Origin: Nocardioides panacis
GTDB lineage: Bacteria > Actinomycetota > Actinomycetes > Propionibacteriales > Nocardioidaceae
Reading direction: 5' to 3'
Assembly (NCBI RefSeq): GCF_019039255.1
Contig: NZ_CP077062.1
Span: 3,472,001-3,536,000, forward strand
Length of the DNA: 64,000 nucleotides
The notes under the pieces are model-generated. The model was given only the letters and a program-made list of their open reading frames with translations, searched no databases and was not told the origin of the DNA. The translations under genes and the position numbers were made by a program. Shown here piece after piece: positions 27,707 through 37,606 of the stretch (within the stretch, counting starts at the first letter, position 1; every line of letters starts with the position of its first letter).

Positions 27707-28386
27707 GCGGGTGGTGCCTCGTCGGCCGGCTCGGTGCCGCCGGCGGAGAACGTGTGCTTGCGGTCCTTGACCGGGATCAGGTCCGCGGCGGGCTCGGAGT
27801 AGCGCAGCGTGACCAGCTCGTCGCCGTCGAAGACCAGCGACGTCAGGCTGCACAGCGTGCACTGCCGGTTGCGGGGGTTGTGCAGGAAGGACCGGCCCTC
27901 GACGTGCAGCCGGGTCGTCCAGATCGGCAGCTGGTGGGAGACGACGACCGCCTCGTGGCCGCGGGCCGAGTCGCGGGCGTCGTACACCGCCGCCATCATC
28001 CGCGCGGCGACCGTCTTGTAGGGCTCGCCCCACGACGGCTGGAAGGGGTTCCACAGGTGCGGCCAGGACGACGGGCGCCGGACGATGCCGTCGCCGACGC
28101 TGAACCGCCGGCCCTCGAAGATGTTCGTGGACTCGATCACCCGCGCGTCGGTGACGATGTCGACGCCCCGGGCCAGGGCGAGCGGGCGGGCGGTCTCCTG
28201 GGCGCGCTCGAGCGGCGAGGCCACCACGTGGGTGATGTCCCGGTCGCCGACCGCGTCGGCGATCCGCTGGGCCATCTGCCGGCCGAGCCGCGAGAGGTGG
28301 TAGCCGGGCAGCCGGCCGTAGAGCACGCCCTCGGGGTTGTGCACCTCGCCGTGCCGCAGGAGGTGCACGGTGGTCCGGTCGCTCAT
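27703..28386 (-). CDS. Histidine phosphatase family (phosphoglycerate-mutase-like) protein
   Basis: 227-aa protein of the histidine phosphatase superfamily: RHG motif in [17 protein letters not shown], second catalytic His in [10 protein letters not shown]. It occupies the slot between hemL and tlpA in the conserved actinobacterial cluster (the Rv0525 position). Substrate unknown. As given, it is in frame with hemL and looks fused. Removing one base from the C7 run at 28391-28397 gives hemL its own stop and restores an ATGA overlap with this ATG, so I call it a separate gene. Confidence 0.88.
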   Translation of the reverse strand: MSDRTTVHLLRHGEVHNPEGVLYGRLPGYHLSRLGRQMAQRIADAVGDRDITHVVASPLERAQETARPLALARGVDIVTDARVIESTNIFEGRRFSVGDGIVRRPSSWPHLWNPFQPSWGEPYKTVAARMMAAVYDARDSARGHEAVVVSHQLPIWTTRLHVEGRSFLHNPRNRQCTLCSLTSLVFDGDELVTLRYSEPAADLIPVKDRKHTFSAGGTEPADEAPPA

Positions 28387-29763
28387 CGGGCCCCCCCGGA
28401 CGGTCGACGCGCTGACGTCGACGGCGGCCGCGGCGCGGGCGGCGGCCGGGAGGGCGGACAGGATCCGGTCCAGCGCCCGGTCGTCGTGGGCGGCGGAGAG
28501 GAACCACACCTCGAACGCGCTCGGGGGGAGGTAGACGCCCCGGTCCAGCATCGCGTGGAAGAAGGCCTTGTAGCGCTCGGGGTGCTGGGCGCTCGCCGCC
28601 GCGAAGTCCGGGACCTCGGTGACGCCCGGGTCGGTGAAGAACACGCTGAACATGTTGCCCACGTGCTGCACGACGTGCGGGACGCCGGCCTGGACGAGGG
28701 CGGCACCGGCCGCCTCCCGGACGACCTGCGCGGCGCGGTCGAGGTGCGCGTAGACCTCGTCGGTGGCGAGTGTCAGGGTGGCCAGGCCGGCGGTGGTCGC
28801 GACCGGGTTCCCCGAGAGCGTCCCGGCCTGGTAGACCGGCCCCTCCGGCGAGAGCATCGACATCACGTCGGCCCGCCCGCCGAACGCCGCGGCCGGGAAC
28901 CCGCCGCCCATCACCTTGCCGAAGGTCGTCAGGTCGGGCGCCCAGCCCTCGACGGCGCCGTCGAGGCCCCAGTGCCCGGAGCGGGTGACCCGGAAGCCGG
29001 TCATCACCTCGTCGCTCACGAACAGCGCGCCGTGCGCCCGGCAGGTCTCGGCCAGCAGCCGGTTGAAGCCGGGCCGCGGCGGGACGACGCCCATGTTGCC
29101 GGGAGCGGCCTCGGTGATCACGCAGGCGATGTCGTCGCCGTGCTCGGCGAAGGCCGCGGCCAGCGCCTCGGGGTCGTTGTAGGGCAGCACCAGCGTCGCG
29201 GCGGTGGACGCCGCGGGCACGCCGGGGGTGCCGGGGACCGAGAACGTCGCGAGGCCGGAGCCGGCCTGGGCCAGCAGCGAGTCGACGTGCCCGTGGTAGC
29301 AGCCGGCGAACTTCACGACCAGCTCGCGGCCGGTGAACCCGCGGGCCAGCCGGATCGCGGACATCGTCGCCTCGGTGCCGGAGGACACGAACCGCACCTT
29401 CTCCACGGGCGTGCGGGCGACGATCGCCTCGGCGAGCTCGACCTCCGGCCGCGTCGGGGTGCCGTACGACGTCCCGCGACCCACGGCCGCGTGCACGGCC
29501 TCGAGGACCTGGGGGTGGGCGTGGCCGAGGAGCATCGGGCCCCAGCTGCCGACGAGGTCGACGTACTCGGTGCCGTCGACGTCGTACAGGTAGGGACCGG
29601 AGGCCCGCTCGATGAAGCGTGGCGTGCCGCCGACGGCGTTGAACGCCCGGACCGGGGAGTTGACCCCGCCCGGCGTCACGGCGTGCGCCCGCGCGAAGAG
29701 GGCGGCCGACTCCCGCGTGGACGCGGCGGTCGTGGGGGAAGCGGCGTCAGGCTCGGCAGTCAC
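28383..29763 (-). CDS. hemL: Glutamate-1-semialdehyde 2,1-aminomutase, apparent +1 base at the 3' end
   Basis: PLP enzyme converting glutamate-1-semialdehyde to 5-aminolevulinate, second step of C5 haem synthesis. The PLP lysine lies in [20 protein letters not shown]-terminal [10 protein letters not shown] and the [17 protein letters not shown] segment are diagnostic. GTG 29763 ([10 protein letters not shown]) has GGAG about nine bases upstream. The corrected product is 459 aa ending ASTVRGAR. Without correction the frame runs on into the phosphatase (to 27703). A second run inside (28523-28528) is read correctly as Pro-Pro. It completes the haem set with hemA, C, D and B on this window. Confidence 0.93.
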
Positions 29764-29820
29764 CCCGGCATTCTCCCCCCGCAACCGGCCCCGACCACGA
29801 ACCCGGTCCCCGCCGCCGGG

Positions 29821-29915
29821 GTGTGAGACGCGCTACGGTCCGTGTGACGCACGTCGCACGGCCGGTGTGACCCCCGGCACGTAACCCGGGAGACCCCGGG
29901 TCGTTTTACGTGTGA
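29821..29915. promoter_or_regulatory. Four GTGTGA copies at about 22-bp spacing upstream of the transglycosylase
   Basis: GTGTGA occurs at 29821, 29842, 29865 and 29910, i.e. 21, 23 and 45 bp apart, so all lie on one face of the helix. Around the second copy, 29841-29860 is a near-palindrome (CGTGTGACG-CA-CGTCGCACG, one mismatch). This looks like a regulator-binding array in the hemL-transglycosylase gap. The regulator is not known. Confidence 0.45.
29884..29907 (+). terminator. Hairpin with T4 tail in the transglycosylase leader region
   Basis: Stem ACCCGGG (29884-29890) / CCCGGGT (29895-29901), 4-nt loop, then CGTTTT. It has the shape of an intrinsic terminator 80 bp before the transglycosylase ATG. 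It could be an attenuator or part of an RNA switch; I could not match it to the c-di-AMP riboswitch pattern that often precedes such genes. Confidence 0.4.
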
Positions 29916-29987
29916 GTGGGAGAACCACCGGGTATCAGTCGGTCCACCGGCTGGGCGCCGGCGGCAGGGGATCAGGGAGACCACGAC

Positions 29988-31370
29988 ATGGCGTCGCACA
30001 CACGGTTCAGCACGTTCCAGAAGGCCACGGCCCTGGTGCCGCTGGCGCTGCTCTCCGGGGCCTGGACGACCAGCCTGACCGTGACCAGCGCCGGCGCCGA
30101 GGGCCAGGACGGCCGGCTCCCCGACGGCACCAGCATCCCCGACCAGGCCATCAAGGCCCCCGCCAGCGTGTCGCAGCCCGGGGAGATCGCCCCGGGCGTG
30201 CCCACCGGCTCGGCCCGCAAGGTGCTCGCCGACGCCTCCACCAACGGCATCCCCTCGGCGGCGCTGTCGGCCTACCAGCGCGCCGCGCAGGTCATCGACT
30301 CCGCGGACCCCGGCTGCCACGTCGACTGGCCGCTGATCGCCGCCATCGGCCGCGTCGAGTCCAACCACGGCCGGTACGGCGGCAACACCCTGGACTCCCA
30401 CGGCGTGAGCCGTCCCGGCATCTACGGCATCCCGCTCGACGGCAGCAACGGCACCTCCGCGGTGGCCGACTCCGACGCCGGGCAGTACGACAACGACCCC
30501 ACCCTGGACCGGGCGGTCGGCCCGATGCAGTTCATCCCCTCGACCTGGTCGGTCGTCGGCGTGGACGGCGACGGCGACGGCAAGCGCAACCCGCAGGACA
30601 TCGACGACGCGGCGCTCGCCACCGCCGTCTACCTCTGCTCCGGCGACGAGGACCTTTCCTCCACGGCCGGCCAGCGCTCGGCGGTCTACCGCTACAACCA
30701 CAGCCAGGACTACGTCGACCTGGTGCTGTCGATCATGGCGGCCTACGCCGGCGGCGACTACTCCTCGGTGCCCACCAGCTCCGCAGGCACCACCACCTTC
30801 ACCCCCGACTACGGCGACTCGGTGATGGCCTCCGGGATCACCGGCTACCACCGCCCGAAGGCGCACGCGCCGCGCTCCGGGTCGACCACCCGCGGCGGCT
30901 CGACCCCGTCGGCCGCGAGCACGCCCGGCGCCACGTCGACCCCCGGCACGACCGGGTCGACGACCGGCAGCGGCAGCGGCAGCGGCGGCAGCGGTGCGGG
31001 CAGCGGCTCGGTCACCAGCCAGGCGCCGGGCCGCCCGGCCTCCCAGCCGCCGGCCCCCGTCACCCAGACCCTCTCGGCCCTCGACAAGGCCAAGCAGACC
31101 TGCCAGAACAGCTTCAGCGCTGCGCAGATCTCCTCGCTCGGCGGACTGACGGCGTGCGGCAACGCCGTCCTGGCCCAGGGGCTGTCCGCGGTCACCGGCC
31201 TGCTGAACCCGCCCGCGCCCGGCGGCGGCACGACCGGCGGCGGCACGACCCCGCCGGCCCCGGCCACGCTGACCCGGGCGGAGGCCACCGCGCAGTGCCT
31301 CGCCAGCGGGATCAGCCAGCTCGACGTCACCGCTCTGAACGCCTGCGTCGACCGGCTGATGGCCGGCTGA
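29988..31370 (+). CDS. Secreted lytic transglycosylase (MltB/SLT-like)
   Basis: Cell-wall hydrolase cleaving peptidoglycan glycan strands. ATG 29988 follows an AGGGAGA ribosome site and begins a signal-like segment (basic MASHTRFSTFQK, then a hydrophobic stretch). The catalytic Glu is in IGRVESNHGRYGG and the family motif is AVGPMQFIPSTW, followed by a run of Asp/Gly residues (VDGDGDGKRNPQDIDDA). After about residue 290 the protein is Ser/Thr/Gly/Pro-rich, a likely wall-spanning linker, and ends with a small cysteine-containing repeat pair (KAKQTCQNSF and EATAQCLASG). Product is 460 aa. Confidence 0.9.
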   Translation: MASHTRFSTFQKATALVPLALLSGAWTTSLTVTSAGAEGQDGRLPDGTSIPDQAIKAPASVSQPGEIAPGVPTGSARKVLADASTNGIPSAALSAYQRAAQVIDSADPGCHVDWPLIAAIGRVESNHGRYGGNTLDSHGVSRPGIYGIPLDGSNGTSAVADSDAGQYDNDPTLDRAVGPMQFIPSTWSVVGVDGDGDGKRNPQDIDDAALATAVYLCSGDEDLSSTAGQRSAVYRYNHSQDYVDLVLSIMAAYAGGDYSSVPTSSAGTTTFTPDYGDSVMASGITGYHRPKAHAPRSGSTTRGGSTPSAASTPGATSTPGTTGSTTGSGSGSGGSGAGSGSVTSQAPGRPASQPPAPVTQTLSALDKAKQTCQNSFSAAQISSLGGLTACGNAVLAQGLSAVTGLLNPPAPGGGTTGGGTTPPAPATLTRAEATAQCLASGISQLDVTALNACVDRLMAG

Positions 31371-31410
31371 CGGGCACGCCCACCCGGGCCTCCGGCAGGT
31401 CCGACCCGGC

Positions 31411-32382
31411 TCAGAGCCGCCCGGCGAACTCCGCGGCCCAGTAGGTCAGGATCACGTCGGCGCCGGCCCGCCGGATCGAGGTGAGGGTCTCCAGGATCGC
31501 GGCGTCCCGGTCGATCCAGCCGTGGGCCGCGGCGGCCTCGACCATGGCGTACTCCCCCGAGATGTTGTACGCCGCGACGGGCACGTCGACGGCCTCGCGC
31601 ACCGCGCGCACCACGTCGAGGTAGGCCAGCGCCGGCTTCACCATCACCAGGTCGGCTCCCTCCTCGACGTCCAGCAGCGCCTCGCGGACGCCCTCGACGA
31701 CGTTGCCGCCGTCCTGCTGGTAGGTCCGCCGGTCGCCCTGCAGCGAGGAGTCGACGGCCTCGCGGAACGGCCCGAAGAAGGCGGAGGCGTACTTCGCGGA
31801 GTAGGCCATGATCCCCACGTCGTGGTGGCCGGCGGCCTCGAGCGCCTGCCGGATCACCCCGACCTGGCCGTCCATCATCCCGCTCGGCCCCACGAGGTCC
31901 ACCCCGGCCGCGGCCTGGGCGAGCGCCATCTCGGCGTACACCTCGAGGGTCGCGTCGTTGTCGACGGCGCCGGAGGCGGTGAGCACGCCGCAGTGGCCGT
32001 GGTCGGTGAACTCGTCGAGGCACAGGTCGGCCATCACCGGCAGGGCGTCGCCGACCTCCGCGACGCAGTCCGCGATCGCGACGTTGAGGATGCCGTCGGG
32101 GTCGACGGCGCCGGTGCCCCGGGCGTCCTTGGCCGTCGGGATGCCGAACAGCATCACGCCGCCCAGCCCGAGGGCGGCCGCCTCCGCGACCGCCTTGCGC
32201 AGCGAGTCACGCGAGTGCTGCACGACCCCCGGCATGCTGCTGATCGGGGTCGGCTCGGCCGCCCCCTCCCGCACGAACACCGGCAGCACCAGCTGCCGGG
32301 CCTGCACCGAGGTCTCGGCGACCAGCCGGCGCAGCGCCGGGGTGCGGCGCAGCCGGCGGGGGCGGGAGGCGGGGAAGCTCAT
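31411..32382 (-). CDS. hemB: Delta-aminolevulinic acid dehydratase (porphobilinogen synthase)
   Basis: Condenses two 5-aminolevulinate to porphobilinogen. The 323-aa product carries the two active-site lysine segments ([14 protein letters not shown] and [12 protein letters not shown]) and the metal-region motif [14 protein letters not shown]. It lies 13 bp after hemD and is the last gene of the rex-hemA-C-D-B run. The order matches other actinobacteria. Confidence 0.97.
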   Translation of the reverse strand: MSFPASRPRRLRRTPALRRLVAETSVQARQLVLPVFVREGAAEPTPISSMPGVVQHSRDSLRKAVAEAAALGLGGVMLFGIPTAKDARGTGAVDPDGILNVAIADCVAEVGDALPVMADLCLDEFTDHGHCGVLTASGAVDNDATLEVYAEMALAQAAAGVDLVGPSGMMDGQVGVIRQALEAAGHHDVGIMAYSAKYASAFFGPFREAVDSSLQGDRRTYQQDGGNVVEGVREALLDVEEGADLVMVKPALAYLDVVRAVREAVDVPVAAYNISGEYAMVEAAAAHGWIDRDAAILETLTSIRRAGADVILTYWAAEFAGRL

Positions 32383-32395
32383 CGACGGGCTCCGA

Positions 32396-34147
32396 TCAGG
32401 TGGCCCGGCGACGGGCCGAGGGACGACGCTCGGACGGGCGGGTGACCGGCTGGCCGGCCTCCAGGAGGGAGGCCCGGCGCGAGGCGCCGAAGTCGGCGAG
32501 CGCGTCGACGAGCACCTCGACGGACGGCGCGGGCGCCATCACGTCGACCCGGAGGCCGTGCTCCTCGGCGGTCTTGGCCGTGGCCGGCCCGATCACCGCG
32601 ATGATCGTCGAGGTGTGCGGCTTGCCGGCGATGCCGACCAGGTTGCGCACCGTCGAGGACGAGGTGAACACGACCGCGTCGAACTTGCCGGACTTGATCG
32701 CCTCCCGCGTCGGCGCCGGCGGCGGGGTGGCCCGCACGGTCCGGTAGGCGGTGACGTCGTCGACCTCCCAGCCGAGGTCCAGCAGCCCGGCGACCAGGGT
32801 CTCCGTGGCGATGTCGGCCCGCGGCAGGAACACCCGGTTGATCGGGTCGAGCAGGTCGTCGTACGGCGGCCAGTCCTCGAGCAGGCCACGGGCGGACTGC
32901 TCGCCGGACGGGACGAGGTCCGCGCGCAGGCCCCACCTCTCGATCGCGGCAGCGGTCTTCTCGCCGACCGCGGCGATCTTCAGGCCGGAGAACGCGCGGG
33001 CGTCGAGGCCGTACTCGTCGAACTTCTCGCGCACCGCCTTGACCGCGTTGACCGAGGTGAAGGCGATCCACTCGTAGCGGCCCTCGACCAGGCCACGGAT
33101 GGCCTTGTCCATCTGCTGGGGGTTGCGCGGCGGCTCGACCGAGATGGTCGGCACCTCCTCGGGCACCGAGCCGTAGCCGCGGAGCCGGGCCGACAGCGTG
33201 CCGGCCTGCTCCTTGGTGCGCGGCACCAGCACCCGCCAGCCGAACAGCGGCTTGGTCTCGAACCAGGACAGCGCGGTGCGCAGGTCGACGACGTCACCGA
33301 TCACGGTGACCGCCGGCGGGGTCATCCGGGCGGACCGGACGTCGGCGCCGACCCGGGCGAGCGTGGAGACCAGGGTCTCCTGCTCGGTGGTGGTGCCGAC
33401 CCGGGTCATCGCGACGGGGGTCTCCGGGTTGCGGCCGGCGTCGACCAGCGCCGCGGCCACCTCGCCGATGGAGCTCACCGCCGACAGCAGCACCAGGGTG
33501 CGGTCGTCGGCGTACTGCGACCAGTCGACCTTCGCGTCGGAGCAGTTCACGACCGCGACCTCGCGGTGCTTCTTGTCGGTCAGCGGCACGCCGGCGTAGG
33601 CCGGGACCGCCGTGACCGAGGAGACGCCCGGGACGATCTCGAAGCCGACCCCGGCCTTGACGCAGGCCTGGGCCTCCTCGGGACCGGAGGCGTAGACGAA
33701 CGGGTCGCCGGCCATCAGCCGGACCACCCGCTTGCCGGAGCGCGCCTGCTTGACGATCACCTTGGCGCGGCCGGCGTGCGTGAGCGGCTGGCCGTCCTGG
33801 CCGAAGCCGCCGTCGACGACCTCGACGTGCGGGCACAGCGACTCGACGAGGGCGGCGTGCTCGGGTGCCTCGGTGACGACGATCTCGGCCTGCCGCAGCA
33901 GGTCGACGGCACGCACGGTCAGCAGCTCGGGGTCACCCGGGCCGCTGCCGACGAACGACACGAAGCCGATCGGGAGCGCGGACTTGACCGGCGCCTCGAC
34001 CGTCTTCGCCGCCGAGCTGCGCGCCGGTGACGTCTTCTTCGCGGCCGCCGTCACGGGCGTGCTCGCGGTCTGGCTGCTCTTGGTTGGGGTGTTGCTCACA
34101 GTCGCCTTCTTGCTACTTGTGGTGGGCTGTGTCTCGTTCGTGCTCAC
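32396..34147 (-). CDS. hemD: Bifunctional uroporphyrinogen-III C-methyltransferase / uroporphyrinogen-III synthase
   Basis: 583-aa fusion. Residues ~60-300 form a SUMT-type methyltransferase ([15 protein letters not shown], then [18 protein letters not shown]), which would make precorrin-2 for sirohaem or cobalamin. Residues ~310-575 form HemD, cyclising hydroxymethylbilane to uroporphyrinogen III ([38 protein letters not shown]). The first ~55 residues are a Ser/Thr/Lys/Ala-rich, probably disordered extension. ATG 34147 overlaps the hemC stop. This methyltransferase-HemD fusion is standard in actinobacteria. Confidence 0.94.
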   Translation of the reverse strand: MSTNETQPTTSSKKATVSNTPTKSSQTASTPVTAAAKKTSPARSSAAKTVEAPVKSALPIGFVSFVGSGPGDPELLTVRAVDLLRQAEIVVTEAPEHAALVESLCPHVEVVDGGFGQDGQPLTHAGRAKVIVKQARSGKRVVRLMAGDPFVYASGPEEAQACVKAGVGFEIVPGVSSVTAVPAYAGVPLTDKKHREVAVVNCSDAKVDWSQYADDRTLVLLSAVSSIGEVAAALVDAGRNPETPVAMTRVGTTTEQETLVSTLARVGADVRSARMTPPAVTVIGDVVDLRTALSWFETKPLFGWRVLVPRTKEQAGTLSARLRGYGSVPEEVPTISVEPPRNPQQMDKAIRGLVEGRYEWIAFTSVNAVKAVREKFDEYGLDARAFSGLKIAAVGEKTAAAIERWGLRADLVPSGEQSARGLLEDWPPYDDLLDPINRVFLPRADIATETLVAGLLDLGWEVDDVTAYRTVRATPPPAPTREAIKSGKFDAVVFTSSSTVRNLVGIAGKPHTSTIIAVIGPATAKTAEEHGLRVDVMAPAPSVEVLVDALADFGASRRASLLEAGQPVTRPSERRPSARRRAT

Positions 34148-35080
34148 GACGTCTGCTCCTCGATGAGCGTCGACGCCCCGTCTTCCAGCATCTCCTCGGC
34201 CAGTGCCCGGCCGACCTTCTCCGCGTCCCCCGGCGCCCCGCTCGCGGACCGCCGTACGGCGACCGCACCGTCCGCGGAGAGCGCCACGGCCCGGAGCCAG
34301 AGCTCGTCACCGTCCTCACCCTCCGCGATGTCGGCCAGGGCCCCGACCGGGGCCGAGCACCCCGCCTCGAGGGTGGCCAGCACCGAACGCTCCGCGGTGA
34401 CGGCCGCCCGGGTGCGGTGGTCGTCGATCGCGTCACGCACCTGCAGCGCGAGCTCCAGGTCGGAGGCCCGGCACTCGACCGCCAACGCACCCTGCCCGGG
34501 GGCGGGGAGCATCTGCAGCGGGTCGAGCACCTCGGTCACCTCGTCCATGCGTCCGAGCCGGGCGAGGCCGGCTCGGGCCAGGACGACGGCGTCCACCTCT
34601 CCGGAGGACACCTTGCCGATCCGGGTGTCCACGTTGCCACGAATTGCCACCACGTCGAAACCGAGACCGAGCGCGTGCAGCTGCGCGGACCGTCGCGGCG
34701 ACCCCGTGCCGATGCGCGCACCGGCCGGGAGCTCGCCCAGGGTGAGCCCGTCGCGGGCCACCACCGCGTCGCGCGGATCCTCCCGCACGGGTATGGCGGC
34801 CAGGGTGATCTGCTCGTCCGGGGTGGTGGGCAGGTCCTTGAGGGAGTGCACCGCCAGGTCGACCTCGCCGCGCAGCAGCGCCTCGCGCAGGGCGCTGACG
34901 AACACGCCGGTGCCCCCCCATGGAGGCCAGCGGCGCGGCGGACAGGTCGCCCTCGGTGGTCACCTCGACGAGCACGACGTCGCGGCCCAGCCGGGTGCGC
35001 AGCGCGGCGGCCACGTGCTCGGACTGGGTCCGGGCCAGCAGCGAGCGCCGGGTGCCGAGGCGGATCGGGGCCTGGCTCAT
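34144..35080 (-). CDS. hemC: Porphobilinogen deaminase (hydroxymethylbilane synthase), apparent +1 frameshift
   Basis: Polymerises four porphobilinogens to hydroxymethylbilane. The N-terminal part ([19 protein letters not shown]) begins at ATG 35080, overlapping the hemA stop (ATGA). The remainder from [17 protein letters not shown] is in another frame. The switch is a C7 run at 34913-34919; one base fewer gives [18 protein letters not shown] and a 311-aa protein. The cofactor-binding Cys is in [14 protein letters not shown], and [14 protein letters not shown] is diagnostic. Loss of this gene would block haem, so a sequence error is much more likely than decay. Confidence 0.92.
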
Positions 35081-36369
35081 ATGCCCTCCGCCCGGGTGAC
35101 GGCCTCGACCGCGTCGGGGTCGAGGGAGAACAGCTCGGCGAGCGCCGCGGCGTAGGACACCGCACCGGTCTCGTTGGCCAGCTCCTTGACCCGCACGGTG
35201 GGCTGGTGGAGCAGCTTGTCGGCGACCCGGCGCACGGCGTGCTCCACCTCGGCGCGGACGCCGTCGTCGAGCCCGGGCAGCCGGGACATCAGCCGCTGCA
35301 TCTCGCCGTCGACGATCCCGGTGGCCATCGTGCGCAGCGCGACGACGGTCGGGGTGACGGTGGCGGAGCGGCGGGCGGCCAGGAAGGCGGCGAGCTCCTG
35401 CGCGACGATCTCGCGGACCGCGGCCACGTCGGTGGCGCTGTCGCCCTCGTTGACCTCCTCGGCCAGCCGGGCGAGCCCGTAGAGGGAGACGCCCGGCAGG
35501 TCGCCGACGGCGGGGTCGACGTCGTGCGGCAGCGCCAGGTCGATGACGGCGAGCGGCCGCTCGGCGCCGACCCGGGCCGCGGCCACCACCTCCAGCGGCA
35601 GCACCACCCCGGTCGCGCCGGTGCAGGACACCAGCAGGTCCGCGTCGGCCATCACCGCGCCGACCTGGCTGAGCGGCACCGCGCGCCCGTCGTACTGCTC
35701 GGCGAGGCGCCGTGCGTTGGCCTCGGTGCGGCTCGCGACCACCACCTCGGCGGCGCCGAGCCGGGACACGGTCGCGACGGCCAGCCCGGCCATCGAGCCG
35801 GCGCCGACGACGAGCACCTTCTTGCCCTCGACGGGGCCCACGTCGGCGGCCGCGCGGTCGAGGGCCAGGGAGACCAGGGACGGTGCGGCGCGCGCGATGT
35901 CGGTCTCGGCGTGCACCCGCTTGCCGACCCGCAGGGCCTGCTGGAACAGGACGTTGAGCGCGGGGCCGATGGTGCCGGCCTCCTGGCCGAGGCGCAGCGC
36001 GTGGCGGGCCTGGCCGAGGATCTGGCTCTCGCCGACGACCATCGAGTCCAGCCCGGAGGCCACCCCGAACAGGTGCGAGACGGCGCCGTCGTCGTAGTGC
36101 ACGTAGAGGTGCTGCACGACCTCCTCGGGCGCCTCGTCGGAGAGCTCGCACAGCAGCCGCGAGACCCGCTCGACGCTGCCGTGGAAGCGGTCCACCTCGG
36201 CGTAGATCTCGATGCGGTTGCAGGTGGTCAGCGCCGTCGCGCCGAGCACGTGCTCGCAGGCCGCCACCGCGTGCACGAGCTTCTCGACGCCGTCGGCGTC
36301 CAGCGCCAGGCGCTCGAGGACGGAGACCGGCGCGGTCTTGTGGGAGACCCCCACCACCAGCACGCTCAT
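35077..36369 (-). CDS. hemA: Glutamyl-tRNA reductase
   Basis: First enzyme of C5 tetrapyrrole synthesis: reduces glutamyl-tRNA(Glu) to glutamate-1-semialdehyde with NADPH. N-terminal MSVLVVGVSHKTAPVSVLE and catalytic Cys in ALTTCNRIEIYAE are present. The Rossmann loop VLVVGAGSMAGLAV and VGESQILGQ are typical. The 430-aa length is normal, and the C-terminal dimerisation helices are present. ATG 36369 overlaps the rex stop, so hemA is in the NADH-responsive rex operon. Confidence 0.97.
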   Translation of the reverse strand: MSVLVVGVSHKTAPVSVLERLALDADGVEKLVHAVAACEHVLGATALTTCNRIEIYAEVDRFHGSVERVSRLLCELSDEAPEEVVQHLYVHYDDGAVSHLFGVASGLDSMVVGESQILGQARHALRLGQEAGTIGPALNVLFQQALRVGKRVHAETDIARAAPSLVSLALDRAAADVGPVEGKKVLVVGAGSMAGLAVATVSRLGAAEVVVASRTEANARRLAEQYDGRAVPLSQVGAVMADADLLVSCTGATGVVLPLEVVAAARVGAERPLAVIDLALPHDVDPAVGDLPGVSLYGLARLAEEVNEGDSATDVAAVREIVAQELAAFLAARRSATVTPTVVALRTMATGIVDGEMQRLMSRLPGLDDGVRAEVEHAVRRVADKLLHQPTVRVKELANETGAVSYAAALAELFSLDPDAVEAVTRAEGI

Positions 36370-37113
36370 GCGCCCACCACCCCGTCGAGCTCGGCGGCCA
36401 GGGTCTGGTCCGCGAGGGACTTGCGCTGCTCGTGGTAGGCGAGGATCTGCAGCTCGATGGACAGGTCCACCTTGCGTACGTCGACCCCGTCGGGCACCGA
36501 CAGCACGGCCGGCGCGAAGTTCAGGATGCTGGTCACGCCGGCGGCGACGAGCCGGTCGCAGACGTCCTGCGCGGCCGGGGCCGGGGTGGCGATGACGCCG
36601 ATCGCGACGCCGTGGTCCTCCACGAGGCCCTCGAGGTCGTCGAAGGCGCGGATGCCGAGGCCGCTGACGACCTCGCCGAGCCGGTCGGGGTCGGCGTCGA
36701 GCAGCGCGACGATCCGGAAGCCCCGCGAGGAGAACCCGCTGTAGTTGGCCAGCGCGTGCCCGAGGTTGCCGATCCCGACGATCACGACCGGCCAGTCCTG
36801 GGTCACGCCGATCTCGCGGGCGATCTGGTAGCGGAGGTACTCCACGTCGTACCCGACCCCGCGGGTGCCGTAGGAGCCGAGGTAGGACAGGTCCTTGCGG
36901 AGCTTGGCGCTGTTCACCCCGGCGGCGGTGGCGAGCTCCTCGCTGGAGCAGGTCGCGGTGCCGCGCTCGGACAGGCTGATCAGCGCTCGCAGGTAGACCG
37001 GCAGCCGGGCGACGGTGGCCTCCGGGATGCCACGCTCCTGGGGCTTCGCAGACGTCGGACGGGGGCTCCCCTCGGCGGGGGGTCCCGGGCCGAGGACTAC
37101 GTGGCGGGGTCAC
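36366..37113 (-). CDS. rex: Redox-sensing transcriptional repressor Rex, apparent +1 frameshift near the start
   Basis: Repressor that reads the NADH/NAD+ ratio and controls respiratory genes. The winged-helix part (RGIPEATVARLPVYLRAL, then SSEELATAAGVNSAKLRK) and the Rossmann domain (VVIVGIGNLGHALANY) are both present. The frame has no start codon as given. GTG 37113 has a strong AGGAGAAGC ribosome site, but a G6 run at 37077-37082 separates it from the winged helix. Dropping one base joins them into a 248-aa protein with an N-terminal Pro-rich tail. Downstream hemA overlaps it. A matching operator lies in its promoter. Confidence 0.92.
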
Positions 37114-37227
37114 GCTTCTCCTGACGTCGAGAGCTGCGGTCTGGGCCGTCGGTCTCGCACGGGCGGGCGGCTTCCCGACGAGTGCGGGAGCGACCGTGTC
37201 GACCCGTTCCGGGCCGGCGGCGAATTC

Positions 37228-37257
37228 ACTCTAGGAGTTTGTGAACGTGAGAACAAA
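37228..37257 (-). promoter_or_regulatory. rex-hem promoter with embedded Rex-like operator
   Basis: On the minus strand TTGTTC (37251-37256) and TAGAGT (37228-37233) are 17 bp apart, a good sigma-70-type promoter. Between and over the -35 lies TGTGAA-N4-AGAACA (37240-37255), matching the Rex site at 9 of 12 positions. This implies autoregulation, as is known for Streptomyces Rex. Transcription would start near 37221, leaving a leader of about 108 nt. Confidence 0.6.
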
Positions 37258-37359
37258 CTGAGCGGTAGCGGGCACTAGCACATGTGACTTGCCCCACCGC
37301 CACGGGGGGACGGTTACCGGGTGCTCGCGGGGTGTCCGCGGGGTGCTCGTGGGGGTGGT

Positions 37360-37606
37360 CTAGGCGAGCGCCGCGCGGAGCCGTTCGGCGTCGACCCGCC
37401 AGAAGTCGTGCTGCCGGCCGTCGACGAAGGTGACCGGGATCTCCTCGCCGTAGGCCCGCTGCAGCTCGGGGGGCGTCGGGCCCGGCGGTGATGTCGACCT
37501 CCTCGAAGGACTCCCCCAGCTCGGCGCAGACCCGGGCCACGACCGCGCGGGCGTCGTCGCACAGGTGGCAGCCGGGCTTGGAGTACAGCCGCACGCGGGC
37601 GCTCAC
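37360..37606 (-). CDS. Glutaredoxin/thioredoxin-fold protein, apparent +1 frameshift
   Basis: Small thiol-redox protein beginning VSARVRLYSKPGCHLCDDA, with the redox motif CHLC. The frame breaks at a G6 run, 37468-37473. Removing one base continues GPDAPELQRAYGEEIPVTFVDG and ends at TAG 37360, giving 81 aa, the usual size (the Rv0508 position in M. tuberculosis). GTG 37606 overlaps the AMP-ligase stop. The cis-Pro (IPVTFVDG) is recovered only after correction. Confidence 0.85.

Noticed and set aside
29780-29987. c-di-AMP (ydaO-type) riboswitch before the transglycosylase.
   Set aside because: Conserved core blocks were not recognisable by eye; only a simple hairpin is supported.
37279-37286. 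Palindrome CACATGTG between the rex promoter and the glutaredoxin-like gene, considered as a CRP or Rex operator.
   Set aside because: It is only 8 bp, lacks the Rex half-site spacing, and is short enough to be chance.
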